64,000 nt of DNA, from the NCBI RefSeq assembly GCF_001368915.1, contig NZ_CSTE01000002.1:1674961-1738960 (forward strand), in the 5' to 3' direction. A model generated the notes under the pieces. It did no database searches, was not told the origin of the DNA, and saw only the letters and a program-made list of their open reading frames with translations. The position numbers and the translations under genes were made by a program. This DNA is from Haloferax massiliensis. GTDB taxonomy: Archaea; Halobacteriota; Halobacteria; Halobacteriales; Haloferacaceae. This document shows positions 26,193 to 35,954 of this stretch, piece by piece. Numbering within the stretch: position 1 is the first letter of the stretch; the number at the start of each line of letters is the position of its first letter.

Positions 26193-27230
26193 TCAGTCCT
26201 CGAACTCCGTCTGCTCGGAGCTGAACGACGCCGCGCTCGGACCGGGGGCGTGGGCGCGGTGGTAGGCCCGACTGTAGCGGCGGAGCTTCCCGATGAGGTA
26301 GAGCCCGAAGACGCCGTCGTAGATGATGACGTAGACGAGGAAGGCCGCGAGACCGCCGAGGCCGGTTATCCCCGCGATGACGGTCGACCCGATGCCGACC
26401 GTCGAGTTGTACGTCGCGTGGACCAGCGCCGCGAGGACGAGGCCCTTGATGACGATCGGACCGGCGTTCTCCTTGTTGAACTTGGCGAGACCGAGGTAGT
26501 AGCCCGCGATGGCCGAGTAGATGACGTGCCCCGGCCCGGCGAGCGCCCGGACCGCGGTAATCGTTCCGCCGGCGGCGATGATGCCGACGCCGCCGGAGCC
26601 GACGTCGAGCCCCGACGAGGTGAGGTTGCGGGTGATGTACAGGGCGTTTTCGATGGTGGCGAAACCGAGGCCGGCCATCGCCCCGTAGACGGCCCCGTCG
26701 ATGACGGCGTTGAAGCTGTCGTGGGAGTAGGCGTACAGCCTGACCGCGAGGAGCTTGACGGTCTCTTCGACCGGGCCGACGACGAGGAAGTAGAACACGG
26801 CGCTGCCGAGGAAGCCGAGCGCCAACTGGAACTCGGCCGCGATAGTCTGGCCAACGTTGCTCAGAAGCGAGTTGAGAATCGCGGCGAACGTGGCGGTGAG
26901 GACGCCGAGGAGGAACGTCACCACGAGCATCGACAGCGGTTCGTCGTCGGTCACGTCGGAGTAGTAGACGTAGCCGGCGAGCGCGAGCGCCGGGAGCGCC
27001 GACAGCAGGGTGAGCGCGCCGACCTGCGGGTCGGTGAGCGCCGACAGGCCGCCGATACCGACGAGGATGAGGAGCGCGGCGAGAACGACCAGCGCGCGGG
27101 TCGACGCGACCAGCACCCGGTAGAGCGCGACCGCGAGCCCGTCAACCGAGGTTCGTTCCTCCCACGTCGCGATGTCGTAGAGGTCGGCCGATCCGTCGGA
27201 CGCCTGCTCGACTGGGTCCTGCTGGTCCAT
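26193..27230 (-). CDS. PrsW-family intramembrane glutamic protease
   Basis: A 345-residue polytopic membrane protein with eight or more helices. The family core is clear: the glutamate pair in GPVEETVKLLAVRLYA, then GAVYGAMAGLGFATIENALY, and the later histidines in GPGHVIYSAIAGYYLG and LVHATYN. Bacterial PrsW cuts anti-sigma factors; archaeal targets are unknown. The ATG at 27230 (MDQQDPVEQASDG) is preferred over a frame start at 27254. It is convergent with riboflavin synthase. Confidence 0.9.
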   Translation of the reverse strand: MDQQDPVEQASDGSADLYDIATWEERTSVDGLAVALYRVLVASTRALVVLAALLILVGIGGLSALTDPQVGALTLLSALPALALAGYVYYSDVTDDEPLSMLVVTFLLGVLTATFAAILNSLLSNVGQTIAAEFQLALGFLGSAVFYFLVVGPVEETVKLLAVRLYAYSHDSFNAVIDGAVYGAMAGLGFATIENALYITRNLTSSGLDVGSGGVGIIAAGGTITAVRALAGPGHVIYSAIAGYYLGLAKFNKENAGPIVIKGLVLAALVHATYNSTVGIGSTVIAGITGLGGLAAFLVYVIIYDGVFGLYLIGKLRRYSRAYHRAHAPGPSAASFSSEQTEFED

Positions 27231-27368
27231 CACGTGGGGTAAAGGGTATCGCATCTGGTAATAGCTTCGGCCACGGCATCCCGCGAGCGGCCGAACCGCT
27301 GACGGTCGAGTGGCTGGCGGCCGACGACCGACCGCACGACGTTAATGCCTCCGCTCCGAAGGGCGGGT

Positions 27369-27743
27369 ATGCACTTCGACCCCCGCGAACAGGCGGCGCT
27401 CCGCGAGGTCGGCCTCGACACCGACGACCTCCGGGCCGCGTCGGACCTCGTGAGCGACGCAGTCGAATCGGACGCAGACGCCATCGCCGCGTTCTTCGGC
27501 GACGGCGGGACGTTTTACTCCGACATGGAGATGGCCCACAGCGCGAGCGACGTGCAGGAACACGCCGTCGACCACGTCGACCTCTACACTCACGGCGCGG
27601 AGCTCCGCGGCTACCTCAAGTTCGACTCGTGGGGCGTCCCCATCGAGGGCGGCCGCGTGCTCACCGACGAGAAGGTCGAACTGACGCTCGGCCCGACGGT
27701 CGACGCCCGCGTCACCTTCGCCCGCGACGCCGACGAGCTATGA
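27369..27743 (+). CDS. Conserved haloarchaeal protein coupled to FAU-1
   Basis: A 124-residue soluble acidic protein, with an N-terminal helical part and a C-terminal part rich in predicted strands (AELRGYLKFDSWGVPIEGGRVL, VELTLG, DARVTFA). I do not recognise an enzyme motif. Its TGA overlaps the ATG of the FAU-1 gene (ATGA), so the two are translationally coupled and may work together in RNA metabolism (inference). The ATG at 27369 begins MHFDPREQAALRE. Confidence 0.78.
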   Translation: MHFDPREQAALREVGLDTDDLRAASDLVSDAVESDADAIAAFFGDGGTFYSDMEMAHSASDVQEHAVDHVDLYTHGAELRGYLKFDSWGVPIEGGRVLTDEKVELTLGPTVDARVTFARDADEL

Positions 27744-29146
27744 GGGTCCGCGTCCGCGGCATCTACGCCACCGCGCTCACGAGCCTCTTCCTCGACGCCG
27801 GCCACGACGTGGTGCAGGCGTCCGGCCCGATTCGCGAGCGCTTCGACGCCGAGTTCGACTCGTCGGACCACGACGTGTCGGTCGAGACGACGCGGAACCG
27901 GCAGGGCGTCGGCGCGACCGGCGCGCCCGAGGCGGTCGAAACGGCCACGGAGCGCCTCTCAGACCTCGGCGTCGACACCTTCGCGTGGGACGACCCCGCG
28001 CCGACCGGCGCGGTGTTCGACGCCCGCGTGACCGACACCCTCGGCGGCGGCGCGGTGTGCGACCTCGGCGAGACCGAGGGCTACCTCTCGTACGGCGACT
28101 TCGACGGGCACGTGGAAGTCGGCGACGAGGTCCGCGTGCAGGTCGCCGAGTCGGCCCCGCCGTGGGCCTCCCGCCGCGCCGAACTGACCGGCGACGTCCG
28201 CGCCGTCGCGGGGCTGGCGACCCTCGAACCGGATTCGGAGGGCGTCCGCGTCGACACCCGCGACGAGGCCGCCGCCCGCGAACTGGCGGGCATGACGGAC
28301 CTCCTCGGCGGCGACCCGCCCGAGGGCTGGGGCATCCGCTGGCACCGCGACGCCGTCGACGCCGACATGAGCGCCCTGAACGACGCGCTCGACCGGGCGG
28401 CCGAGGTCGCCGCGGAACTCGACGAGGCGCTCTCAGACCCCGTCGACGCCCCGCGGGCGGTCGCGGCTCCAACCGCGACGACGTGGGTCTGGTTCGGCCG
28501 CGAGACGAGGTTCGAACTCGATTCCCAGCGCCGGGCCGTCGAGACGACGATGCCCGGCCACCACCGGACGAAGGCCGCCTCGCCGAAGGCCTCCGCCGGC
28601 GTCGACCTCGCGGAGGCGCTCTGCGGGTCGGTCGGCGACGGCGAGTTCCCCTTCGACGTGGTGACCGCGCAGTTCGGCCCGCTCGAAGGCGACGACGTGG
28701 AAATCGGCCACGGGAAACCTGACGGTCGGCTCATCACGCTCGGCTCCGGCGAGGTGACGGAGCGCGACCCCGAGGGAACCGTCGAACTCCGGCGCGGCAT
28801 GACCGGCGGCGGCACCTACGACGCCCTCGGCGTCGACCGCGAGTCCGGCGACGTCGCGGTCACGAAGTTCCGCGAGGGACGCTGGTGGTATCCGACGGTG
28901 TACCGCGATTCAGAGGGCGCGGTCAAGGGGACCTACGTCAACATCTGCACGCCCGTCGAGTGCTTCCCCGACGAGATTCGATATATCGACCTGCACGTCG
29001 ACGTGGTGAAACACGCCGACGGGACGGTCGAGCGGGTCGACGACGACGAACTCGACGCGGCCGTCGAGGCCGGCCACATCTCGGAAGAACTGGCCGAGAA
29101 GGCGCGGTCGGTGGCGTCGAGTCTGGAGTCGGCGCTGTCGGGGTAG
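27740..29146 (+). CDS. FAU-1-like RNA-binding protein (RNase E/G-type S1 + DUF402)
   Basis: A 468-residue protein of the archaeal AU-1/FAU-1 family. The first third resembles the RNase E/G S1-containing region (MRVRVRGIYATALTSL, then GAVCDLGETEGYLSY and VEVGDEVRVQVAE for the S1-like barrel). The C-terminal third is a DUF402 domain (GMTGGGTYDALGV, REGRWWYPTVYRD, GTYVNICTPVE, RYIDLHVDVV). DUF402 proteins hydrolyse or bind phosphate esters, and FAU-1 has been reported to act on rRNA ends. It overlaps the preceding gene by 4 nt. Confidence 0.88.
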   Translation: MRVRVRGIYATALTSLFLDAGHDVVQASGPIRERFDAEFDSSDHDVSVETTRNRQGVGATGAPEAVETATERLSDLGVDTFAWDDPAPTGAVFDARVTDTLGGGAVCDLGETEGYLSYGDFDGHVEVGDEVRVQVAESAPPWASRRAELTGDVRAVAGLATLEPDSEGVRVDTRDEAAARELAGMTDLLGGDPPEGWGIRWHRDAVDADMSALNDALDRAAEVAAELDEALSDPVDAPRAVAAPTATTWVWFGRETRFELDSQRRAVETTMPGHHRTKAASPKASAGVDLAEALCGSVGDGEFPFDVVTAQFGPLEGDDVEIGHGKPDGRLITLGSGEVTERDPEGTVELRRGMTGGGTYDALGVDRESGDVAVTKFREGRWWYPTVYRDSEGAVKGTYVNICTPVECFPDEIRYIDLHVDVVKHADGTVERVDDDELDAAVEAGHISEELAEKARSVASSLESALSG

Positions 29147-29463
29147 GCGTCGCAACTTCGGAAGACGGTCAGTCGTCGTTGCCGGGGAGGGCTCGGTCGT
29201 CGTGGTGGCGGGAGGCGTCGGCGGCCGATATCTGGGCCGGCAGACGAACACCCCGCGAAGGCCACGCGGAGAGCGAGCGTGAAAAAGACCAATATGGTCA
29301 CGGCCGACACGGCTGGATACGTATTGAGAACCGCGGAACGGGGCGCTCGTGTCGGAGGGAACAGTACGGCTACGACCGAAGGGAGTAGCCGCCTTTTTGG
29401 TCCAGATTTTTTGGCGGGGTTCGAGGCAACGAAGTTGCCGAGGACCCCGTGAAAAAAGGTGGG
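29147..29463. other. 317-nt gap with AT-armed hairpin
   Basis: No gene is visible. The notable content is a long inverted repeat at 29407-29457 (listed separately), preceded by a tttttgg tract. It lies at the convergent ends of the FAU-1 and NifU-like genes, so a two-way transcription terminator is the simplest role. Confidence 0.5.
29407..29457. terminator. Inverted repeat with T6/A6 arms, likely bidirectional terminator
   Basis: The outer arms are six T (29407-29412) and six A (29452-29457). Inside are GGGG/CCCC-type arms (ggggt with acccc) and then ggcaac/gttgcc around a gaa loop. With one asymmetric internal loop the whole 51 nt folds on itself. It sits between two convergent genes. Confidence 0.55.
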
Positions 29464-30351
<888 letters not shown>

Positions 30352-31320
30352 TCACAGTCGAGACCGGTCACCGGTGCCACCGGTCATCGCGCTCGCCAAC
30401 GCCCCCTCGACCACGACCTCGTCGCCGAGCGTCGTCAGTTGAATCTCGGGGATGTTCGACATGACCATCTCGCTCATCTGCTCGCGGATGGGCTCTAACA
30501 CGAGGTCCGGGTTGTTGAGCGCGACCGCGCCGCCGACGTAGATGATGAGCGGCGCGTACGCGTGGACGATGTTGGCGACGCCCATCGCGTTCCAGTGGCC
30601 CAGTTGGCTGATGATGTGGTCGGCGAACTCGTCCTCGCCGGCGTGTTCGAACACGTCGACCGCAGAGAAGTCGGGGTCGGAGACGGGAAGGGCGGTGTCG
30701 ACCGGGTCTTCCTCGTGGAGTTCGCGGGCGTACTTCGGGATGTTGTTCCCCGAGCAGTAGCCCTCCCAGTGGCCGTTGTGGCCGCACCCGCACGTCATGA
30801 AGCCGTTCGGGTCGAGCGTCAGGTGACCGACCTCGCCGGCGTTGCCGTCCCAGCCGGCGAGGACGTGCCCGTCGACGCAGACGCCCGCGCCGATACCGGA
30901 GGAGATGGTGAGATACACCATGTCGTCGGGGTTGCGGTCGGAGTGGAACCGCTCGCCGATGACGCCGGCGTTCGTGTCGTTGTGCAGGTACACCTCGTCC
31001 GTCTCCAACAGCACCGAGAGGGGACCGGTCAGCGGGATGCGGTCGATGGTGTCCGGGAGGTTCGCCGGGTTCTCGACCGCGCCCTCGGCCAAGTCGAGCG
31101 GGCCGATCGCGCCGATGCCGGCCGCGACCGCGTCGCTCGGGTCGATGCCCGCCTCGGCACACGCCTCGCGGACGACGCCGAGGACCGCCTCGGTGACCGC
31201 GATTCCCGTCGGGCCGCGCGGTGTGTTGTCACGGGCTTCCCCGAGGATCGTTCCCTCGTCGTCGCCCACCACGGAACGGACGTTCGTCGCCCCCAGGTCG
31301 ACGCCCACGTAGTACGCCAT
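30352..31320 (-). CDS. ROK-family sugar kinase (glucokinase-like)
   Basis: A 322-residue ATP-dependent sugar kinase of the ROK family. The phosphate-binding motif is YYVGVDLGATNVRS, the catalytic Asp is in LHNDTNAG, and GIGAGVCVDGHVLAGWDGNAGEVGH carries the sugar-contacting Glu-His. The ROK zinc motif is CGCGHNGHWE, where the usual third cysteine (GC-x-E) is a histidine. ENPANLP before the active site is usual for glucokinases. The ATG at 31320 (MAYYVGVD) is preferred; one at 31329 is possible. Glucose or an N-acetylhexosamine could be the substrate. Confidence 0.9.
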   Translation of the reverse strand: MAYYVGVDLGATNVRSVVGDDEGTILGEARDNTPRGPTGIAVTEAVLGVVREACAEAGIDPSDAVAAGIGAIGPLDLAEGAVENPANLPDTIDRIPLTGPLSVLLETDEVYLHNDTNAGVIGERFHSDRNPDDMVYLTISSGIGAGVCVDGHVLAGWDGNAGEVGHLTLDPNGFMTCGCGHNGHWEGYCSGNNIPKYARELHEEDPVDTALPVSDPDFSAVDVFEHAGEDEFADHIISQLGHWNAMGVANIVHAYAPLIIYVGGAVALNNPDLVLEPIREQMSEMVMSNIPEIQLTTLGDEVVVEGALASAMTGGTGDRSRL

Positions 31321-31404
31321 CGTTCCCATAGGGATGCGCCCACCACTTAACTAAGCGGGATTTTCGGCAGATTTACTCGCGGCGATGTAACTCTCGGTTC
31401 GGGA

Positions 31405-32082
31405 TCACGCGGAGTTGTTGGTCGGGAGTTTGGGGATGAGCCACGAGAGGAACGAGTCCATGCTGCGCGACTGCGTCCAGACGGTCCCCGGCCCGGTGAA
31501 GGTACAGACGAGTCCCTCGCCGCTGAACAGGGTGGACTTCAGGCCGCCGACGCGCTCGACCGAGAAGTCCGTCGTCTCGTCGAAGGCGACGATGTGGCCG
31601 GTGTCGACCGTGTAGCGCTCGCCGTCGCCGAGTTCGACCTCGTGGATGGCCCCGTAGCTCGACAGGAAACAGTCGCCGGTGCCGGTCAGTTTGAGCAGGA
31701 ACAGCCCCTCGCTGCCGAAGAACGTCTTCGCCCCGCCGAAGGAGGTATCGAGGTCGAGAACGGGGTCCGAAGCGAGGTACGACCCGGACTGGACGTACAG
31801 CGTCTCGTCGGCGAGACCGTGGTGGACGATGTCGCCCGGAAGCGGGGGCGCGAGGGAGACCTCCCCCGCCTGCCGCGCGCTGAACGTGTTCTGGAAGAAC
31901 GACTCGCCGCCGAGGACGCTCCGCTTGAGCGACCCGAACAGGCCGCCGTTCGCGTTCGTCTCGATATCGATACCGTCGGAGTAGCTGACCATCGCGCCGG
32001 CCTCCGACCGGAGCGACTCGCCCTCGTCGAGCGAGACGGTGAGGAGGGCGAACGACGGGCGGTAGTCGATGGAGTGGTCCAT
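31405..32082 (-). CDS. AIM24/TIGR00266-family protein
   Basis: A 225-residue beta-rich protein of the TIGR00266/AIM24 family. Typical blocks are LTVSLDEGESLRSEAGAMVSYSDG near the start, then RSVLGGESFFQNTF, GDIVHHGL, SYLASDPVLDLDTSFGG, and the glycine-rich end GLVCTFTGPGTVWTQSRS. The family forms double-stranded beta-helix trimers; its function is unknown (mitochondrial AIM24 affects cristae). Length is normal and it stands alone. Confidence 0.92.
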   Translation of the reverse strand: MDHSIDYRPSFALLTVSLDEGESLRSEAGAMVSYSDGIDIETNANGGLFGSLKRSVLGGESFFQNTFSARQAGEVSLAPPLPGDIVHHGLADETLYVQSGSYLASDPVLDLDTSFGGAKTFFGSEGLFLLKLTGTGDCFLSSYGAIHEVELGDGERYTVDTGHIVAFDETTDFSVERVGGLKSTLFSGEGLVCTFTGPGTVWTQSRSMDSFLSWLIPKLPTNNSA

Positions 32083-32161
32083 GCGGAAGCTGACGGCGCG
32101 CTAAGATATGTAGTTGCCTGCGAGAGCCGGGGAGATCAGGGCTCGCGCCGCCCGCGGACCG

Positions 32162-32620
32162 TCACTTCGTGTCCGCGCGGACGAACGTCACGGGGCACGG
32201 CGCTTCGAGCATGACCTCCTGTGCGACGCTCCCGAAGACGGCCTTACCGGTCGGCGAGCGCTTCCGACCGCCGACGACGAGGCGGTCGGCGCCGACCTCG
32301 CCCGCGAGTTCGACGAGCTTCTCGCCGTGGTGGCCGACTCGGCCGTGGATGACGTAGTCGACGTCCGCCTCGTCGAAGCGGCGCGTGAGTTCGCGGACGG
32401 TGGCGTGTCGTCGGGCCACGTCGTCCGCCGAAACCTCCTCGGCCGTGATGTCGAAATCGAGGTTGTCGAGCGCGTCGTCGTACTCGTCTCTCGTGAAGAC
32501 GTGCCCGATGACGACCGTCGCGCCGGTCGGTCCGGCCACGTCGATGGTCTCTTCGGCGAGTCTGTCGATTCGGTCGGCGTCGCCCGCGCCGATCGCGAGC
32601 AGGATAGTTTCGATAGCCAT
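32162..32620 (-). CDS. Universal stress protein (UspA family)
   Basis: A 152-residue Usp domain. It starts AIETILLAIGAGDADRIDRL and carries the nucleotide-binding pattern G-x2-G-x9-G-[ST] in GGRKRSPTGKAVFGS, then VMLEAPCPVTFVR. The first loop has GAGDADR where a typical Usp has DGSxxA, so its helix-1 contact differs from the copy at 6424. It stands alone, with the AIM24-like gene downstream on the same strand. Confidence 0.9.
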   Translation of the reverse strand: MAIETILLAIGAGDADRIDRLAEETIDVAGPTGATVVIGHVFTRDEYDDALDNLDFDITAEEVSADDVARRHATVRELTRRFDEADVDYVIHGRVGHHGEKLVELAGEVGADRLVVGGRKRSPTGKAVFGSVAQEVMLEAPCPVTFVRADTK

Positions 32621-32812
32621 ACCAACCCGTTCGTCCCGGCATCACTTAACCGTGCCGGAGATTTTTACTCACAATCGAAATAAAAATTCGTGTTCGTGGC
32701 TGGCGAGGTCGCTGTCAGCCGGAGCGTCACGTGCTAGCACTATGTACGTTTCGCCGGCGGCGCGGCCGCTCGACGCTCGGGTACGCGAGAAAATCGGGTC
32801 GCGTCGAACGGC

Positions 32813-33193
32813 TCAGACGTCGGGCGCGTCGTCTTCGACCGCGCGCTTCATCGAATCGCGGCGGGACTTCGCGTCGCGGCCCGTCGCCTCAAGGAGGAAG
32901 TCGTTTTTCGCGCTGACGGCCTCGCCCGCGGCTTCGAGGTCTTCGGGAGCGAGGTCGGCCGGGTCGGCCTCCTCGAAGTTGACCGCGAGCTTGTCCTTCT
33001 TGCCGCTGTACTTGACCGCGCCGGCGACGATGCGGGTGAACACGGGGTTCTTGGGTTCGCCGACGACGTAGAGGTCGCTTCCCTTGAACTCCTCGGTGCC
33101 GGTGATGGGGCCGAAGTAGTCTTCGACCGTCGCTTTCATGTCCGGAATTCGCTCTTCGAGCGTCTCCCCACGACGCATCTTGTACTCCTTCAT
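32813..33193 (-). CDS. DUF5611-family conserved archaeal protein
   Basis: A 126-residue small soluble protein that fits the archaeal DUF5611 family, with the typical start MKEYKMRRGETLEERIPDM and strand-rich middle GSDLYVVGEPKNPVFTRI. The C-terminal half is helical and charged. Function is unknown. The gene is divergent from nothing close and is followed by a 190-nt spacer before the UspA gene. Confidence 0.8.
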   Translation of the reverse strand: MKEYKMRRGETLEERIPDMKATVEDYFGPITGTEEFKGSDLYVVGEPKNPVFTRIVAGAVKYSGKKDKLAVNFEEADPADLAPEDLEAAGEAVSAKNDFLLEATGRDAKSRRDSMKRAVEDDAPDV

Positions 33194-33263
33194 GGACGCC
33201 TTTTCGACAGGGTACGGTTTACCTGTTTCGCGACTCCGCGACGCCTGTGACGCCGTGGCGCAG

Positions 33264-34277
33264 TCAGGATTCCCGCTCGGCGATGTAGCCCTTTTTACAC
33301 TCGGGGCAGATGTCGCCGGCCCGCATCGACGACGAGGACGCGCCGCGGGCGTGGCCGCAGTTGGGGCAGTAGTACTCGACCGCGTCGTCGGGGGCCTCGT
33401 TGCCGACGTTCGACTCGTCGGCGCGGACGAAATCGTCTTCGTCTTCCGCCTCGACGTACTGGCCGTTCGACTGGCGGCCCTGCGGGGCGCTCTCCTCCGG
33501 TGTCAGCCCGCCGCCGAACGAGACCGAGACGGGCTCTCCGTCGTCTGGCTGGGCGTTCCAGCCCTCGTCGTCGCCCGGCGCGTCGGGCCACGCACCGCGT
33601 TCTCGCTCTCGGGGCTGTTCCGACTCCGCCTCGGCGTCGGCGTCCGCGTCGATGAACTCCGCGTCGTCGCCGTCGGCCGGCGGCGTCGGGTCGTCGGTCT
33701 CGACCTCGTCGACCTCGTCGGGCCACTGCGTCCGGTCGCGGGGTTCCGACTGCGATTCGTCGTCGTCGAGGATGACGCCGTCGTCGGTCACCGGCGGGGC
33801 GTCGGCGCTCCCGGTGTCGGCGGCACCGGCGTCGCCGCTCGGGTCCGACTCGGCGGCGGGTTGGGCGTCGGCGGCGTTCGCGGCCTCGGCCGGCTGCTGC
33901 GCCGCGGGGTCCGCGCCGGCGTCCGCCTCGGCGTCGCCCGCGGCGTCGGCTTCGGCGGCGTCGACCCCGGCCCGCGTCTCCGCGTCCGGAGCCGTCTCGA
34001 TGGCGGCGTCCTCGCCCTCGGAGACGCCGGGCTGTGGCTTCGCCGGCTCGAAGCCCGCGGCCGCGGTCTCGACTTCGCCCTCCGTCATCCCGACCTCCTC
34101 GGGCGTTCGGATGGCCGTGACCTCCTTGTTCTCGCTCATGACCTGTTCGTGGCCGCACCGCGAGCAGACCTGTATCTCCCGAATCGAGACGACCACCTCG
34201 TCGCCGCGTTCCTCGCGCTCCCGTTCCGTCTCGGCGTCTCCGTAGGAGTGCCCGAGAAGACGGCAAGTAAGTCCCAT
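33264..34277 (-). CDS. Acidic protein with zinc ribbons at both ends
   Basis: A 337-residue protein. The N-terminus (MGLTCRLLGHSYGD, then VCSRCGHEQ) carries a cysteine/histidine set that could bind zinc; the C-terminus has CPNCG and CPECKKGY about 20 residues apart, a classic zinc ribbon. The 230 residues between are dominated by Ala, Asp, Glu, Pro and Gly and should be disordered. It may be a tether or adaptor with two nucleic-acid- or protein-binding ends (inference). I do not recognise a characterised homologue. The ATG at 34277 is clear. Confidence 0.75.
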   Translation of the reverse strand: MGLTCRLLGHSYGDAETEREREERGDEVVVSIREIQVCSRCGHEQVMSENKEVTAIRTPEEVGMTEGEVETAAAGFEPAKPQPGVSEGEDAAIETAPDAETRAGVDAAEADAAGDAEADAGADPAAQQPAEAANAADAQPAAESDPSGDAGAADTGSADAPPVTDDGVILDDDESQSEPRDRTQWPDEVDEVETDDPTPPADGDDAEFIDADADAEAESEQPRERERGAWPDAPGDDEGWNAQPDDGEPVSVSFGGGLTPEESAPQGRQSNGQYVEAEDEDDFVRADESNVGNEAPDDAVEYYCPNCGHARGASSSSMRAGDICPECKKGYIAERES

Positions 34278-34381
34278 TACGCGAGGATTCCGGGATTCGG
34301 AAACAAAAAGGTACCCCCTGCCCGTCCGACGCCCGTCAGACGGGCGGTACAAGTAAACAGGAGGCGAACGATGTACCCGCT

Positions 34382-34681
34382 ATGAGAGCGAGGCGGGAGT
34401 TTCGGAACCGCCGCGACATCGAGGTCGCGGTGCTCGACGCGCTCGTCGACCGCCACGACGAGGGAATGACCGTGTTCGAACTCCGTGCCGCCGTGGACGC
34501 CGACATCGACACCATCGAGGAGGCGCTCTCGGCGCTCAAAGACGAGAACCTCATCGTGGTCGAGGAGGCCGACACGGGGGTCCTCATCCACGCCGACGAG
34601 CGCGTCGTTCCGGACCCGAGCGAAGCCGTCGAAGAAGACGCGTCGCTGTTCGAGAGACTCCGCGAGCGGTTCGGACTCTGA
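34382..34681 (+). CDS. Small winged-helix-like haloarchaeal protein
   Basis: A 99-residue protein with a likely single winged helix (DIEVAVLDALVDRHDEGMTVFELRAAV, then IDTIEEALSALKDENLIVVEEA as recognition helix and wing). It resembles the DUF6432-type haloarchaeal family, from memory. It may regulate a neighbour; the gene is divergent from the double-zinc-ribbon gene with about 100 nt between, and 138 nt ahead of the YgfZ-like gene. Confidence 0.75.
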   Translation: MRARREFRNRRDIEVAVLDALVDRHDEGMTVFELRAAVDADIDTIEEALSALKDENLIVVEEADTGVLIHADERVVPDPSEAVEEDASLFERLRERFGL

Positions 34682-34819
34682 GCGGGCCGACGCGGACCAC
34701 AGATTCGTTTTGACTGCCTGTCCGCCCACGCGCGGACCGGACCGGCCCGGCCGACCGAAAGCCGGGCGAGTCGTCCGGGAGTGGGAGGGTTTTACGCGCT
34801 GAAACCGAAACGGGGGGCA

Positions 34820-35917
34820 ATGACACTCGTCGCCGACATCCACGAGGCACACGGTGCGACGTTCGAGACGCGCGGCGGAATCGAGGTCGTGAGCCACTAC
34901 GGCCGCCCCGAACGGACTCACCGCGCCGTCAGAAACGGCGTCGGCGTCATCGAACACGGCTACGGCGTGGTCGTCGTCGAGGGCGAAGACCGGGTCGACT
35001 ACGTCGACAACGCGGTGACCAACACCGTCCCCGACGAGGACGGCGAGGGCGTCTACGCCCTGCTTCTCGACCCCGACGGCCGCATCGAGACGGAGATGTA
35101 CGTCTACAACGCGGGCGAGCGACTGCTGATTTTCACCCCGCGGGACCAAGCGGAGCCGCTCGTCGAGGAGTGGCGCTCGAAGACGTTCCTCCAGCGCGTC
35201 AAGATACGCGACGCCTCCGACGAGTTCGGCGTCTTCGGCGTCCACGGCCCGCAGTCGACCGAGAAGGTGGCGAGCATCCTCTCGGGGGCGGGCGCGCCCG
35301 AGCCGGAGCTTTCCTTCGTCCGCGGCTCTATCGGCGGCGAACTCGGCGTCACGGTCGTCGCCTCCGACAACCCGACCGGCGAGGAGGGCTACGACGTCAT
35401 CTGCCGCGCGAAGGACGCCGAAGACGTGCTCGACGCGCTCCTGTTCTACGGCAACCCCTCGGTCCCCGTCGGCTATCAGACATGGGACAGCCTCACCGCC
35501 GAGGCCGGCACGCCGCTTTTCGAGACGGAACTCCGCGGCAACGTCCCGAACGTCGTCGGCGTCCGCAACGCGCTGGACTTCGATAAGGGCTGTTTCGTCG
35601 GTCAGGAACTCGTCTCGAAGATAGAAAACCGCGGGCGGCCCTCGCGCCGGCTCGTCGGCTTCCGCGCCGACGCCCTCCCCGAATCCGGTGCCGAGGTCTC
35701 GGCGGGCGGCGAGTCGGTCGGCACCGTCACCCGCGCCGTCGAGAGCCCGATGCTCGACGCGCCCATCGGCTTCGCGCTCGTGGACTACGGCCTCGATACC
35801 GACGCCCTCGAAGTCGCGGTCGACGGCGACCGCATCGACGCGACCCGCGAGCCGCTCCCGTTCGTCGAGGGGAGCGCGGTGTCGGCGCGGATTCCGACGT
35901 ACCCGGGCGAGAACTAG
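34820..35917 (+). CDS. YgfZ/GcvT-like folate-binding protein
   Basis: A 365-residue protein of the GcvT fold. It carries the YgfZ signature KGCFVGQE (about residue 258), whose cysteine is needed for YgfZ function, rather than the catalytic aspartate context of true glycine-cleavage T protein. The N-terminal half starts DIHEAHGATFETRGGIEVVSHYG. YgfZ proteins support maintenance of some Fe-S enzymes with a folate cofactor. The glycine-cleavage partners P and H are absent here, which agrees. Annotators may call it aminomethyltransferase. Confidence 0.85.
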   Translation: MTLVADIHEAHGATFETRGGIEVVSHYGRPERTHRAVRNGVGVIEHGYGVVVVEGEDRVDYVDNAVTNTVPDEDGEGVYALLLDPDGRIETEMYVYNAGERLLIFTPRDQAEPLVEEWRSKTFLQRVKIRDASDEFGVFGVHGPQSTEKVASILSGAGAPEPELSFVRGSIGGELGVTVVASDNPTGEEGYDVICRAKDAEDVLDALLFYGNPSVPVGYQTWDSLTAEAGTPLFETELRGNVPNVVGVRNALDFDKGCFVGQELVSKIENRGRPSRRLVGFRADALPESGAEVSAGGESVGTVTRAVESPMLDAPIGFALVDYGLDTDALEVAVDGDRIDATREPLPFVEGSAVSARIPTYPGEN

Positions 35918-35954
35918 AATCGGCAGTCGGTGCGACCGGCGGCCCGCGGCCGCC

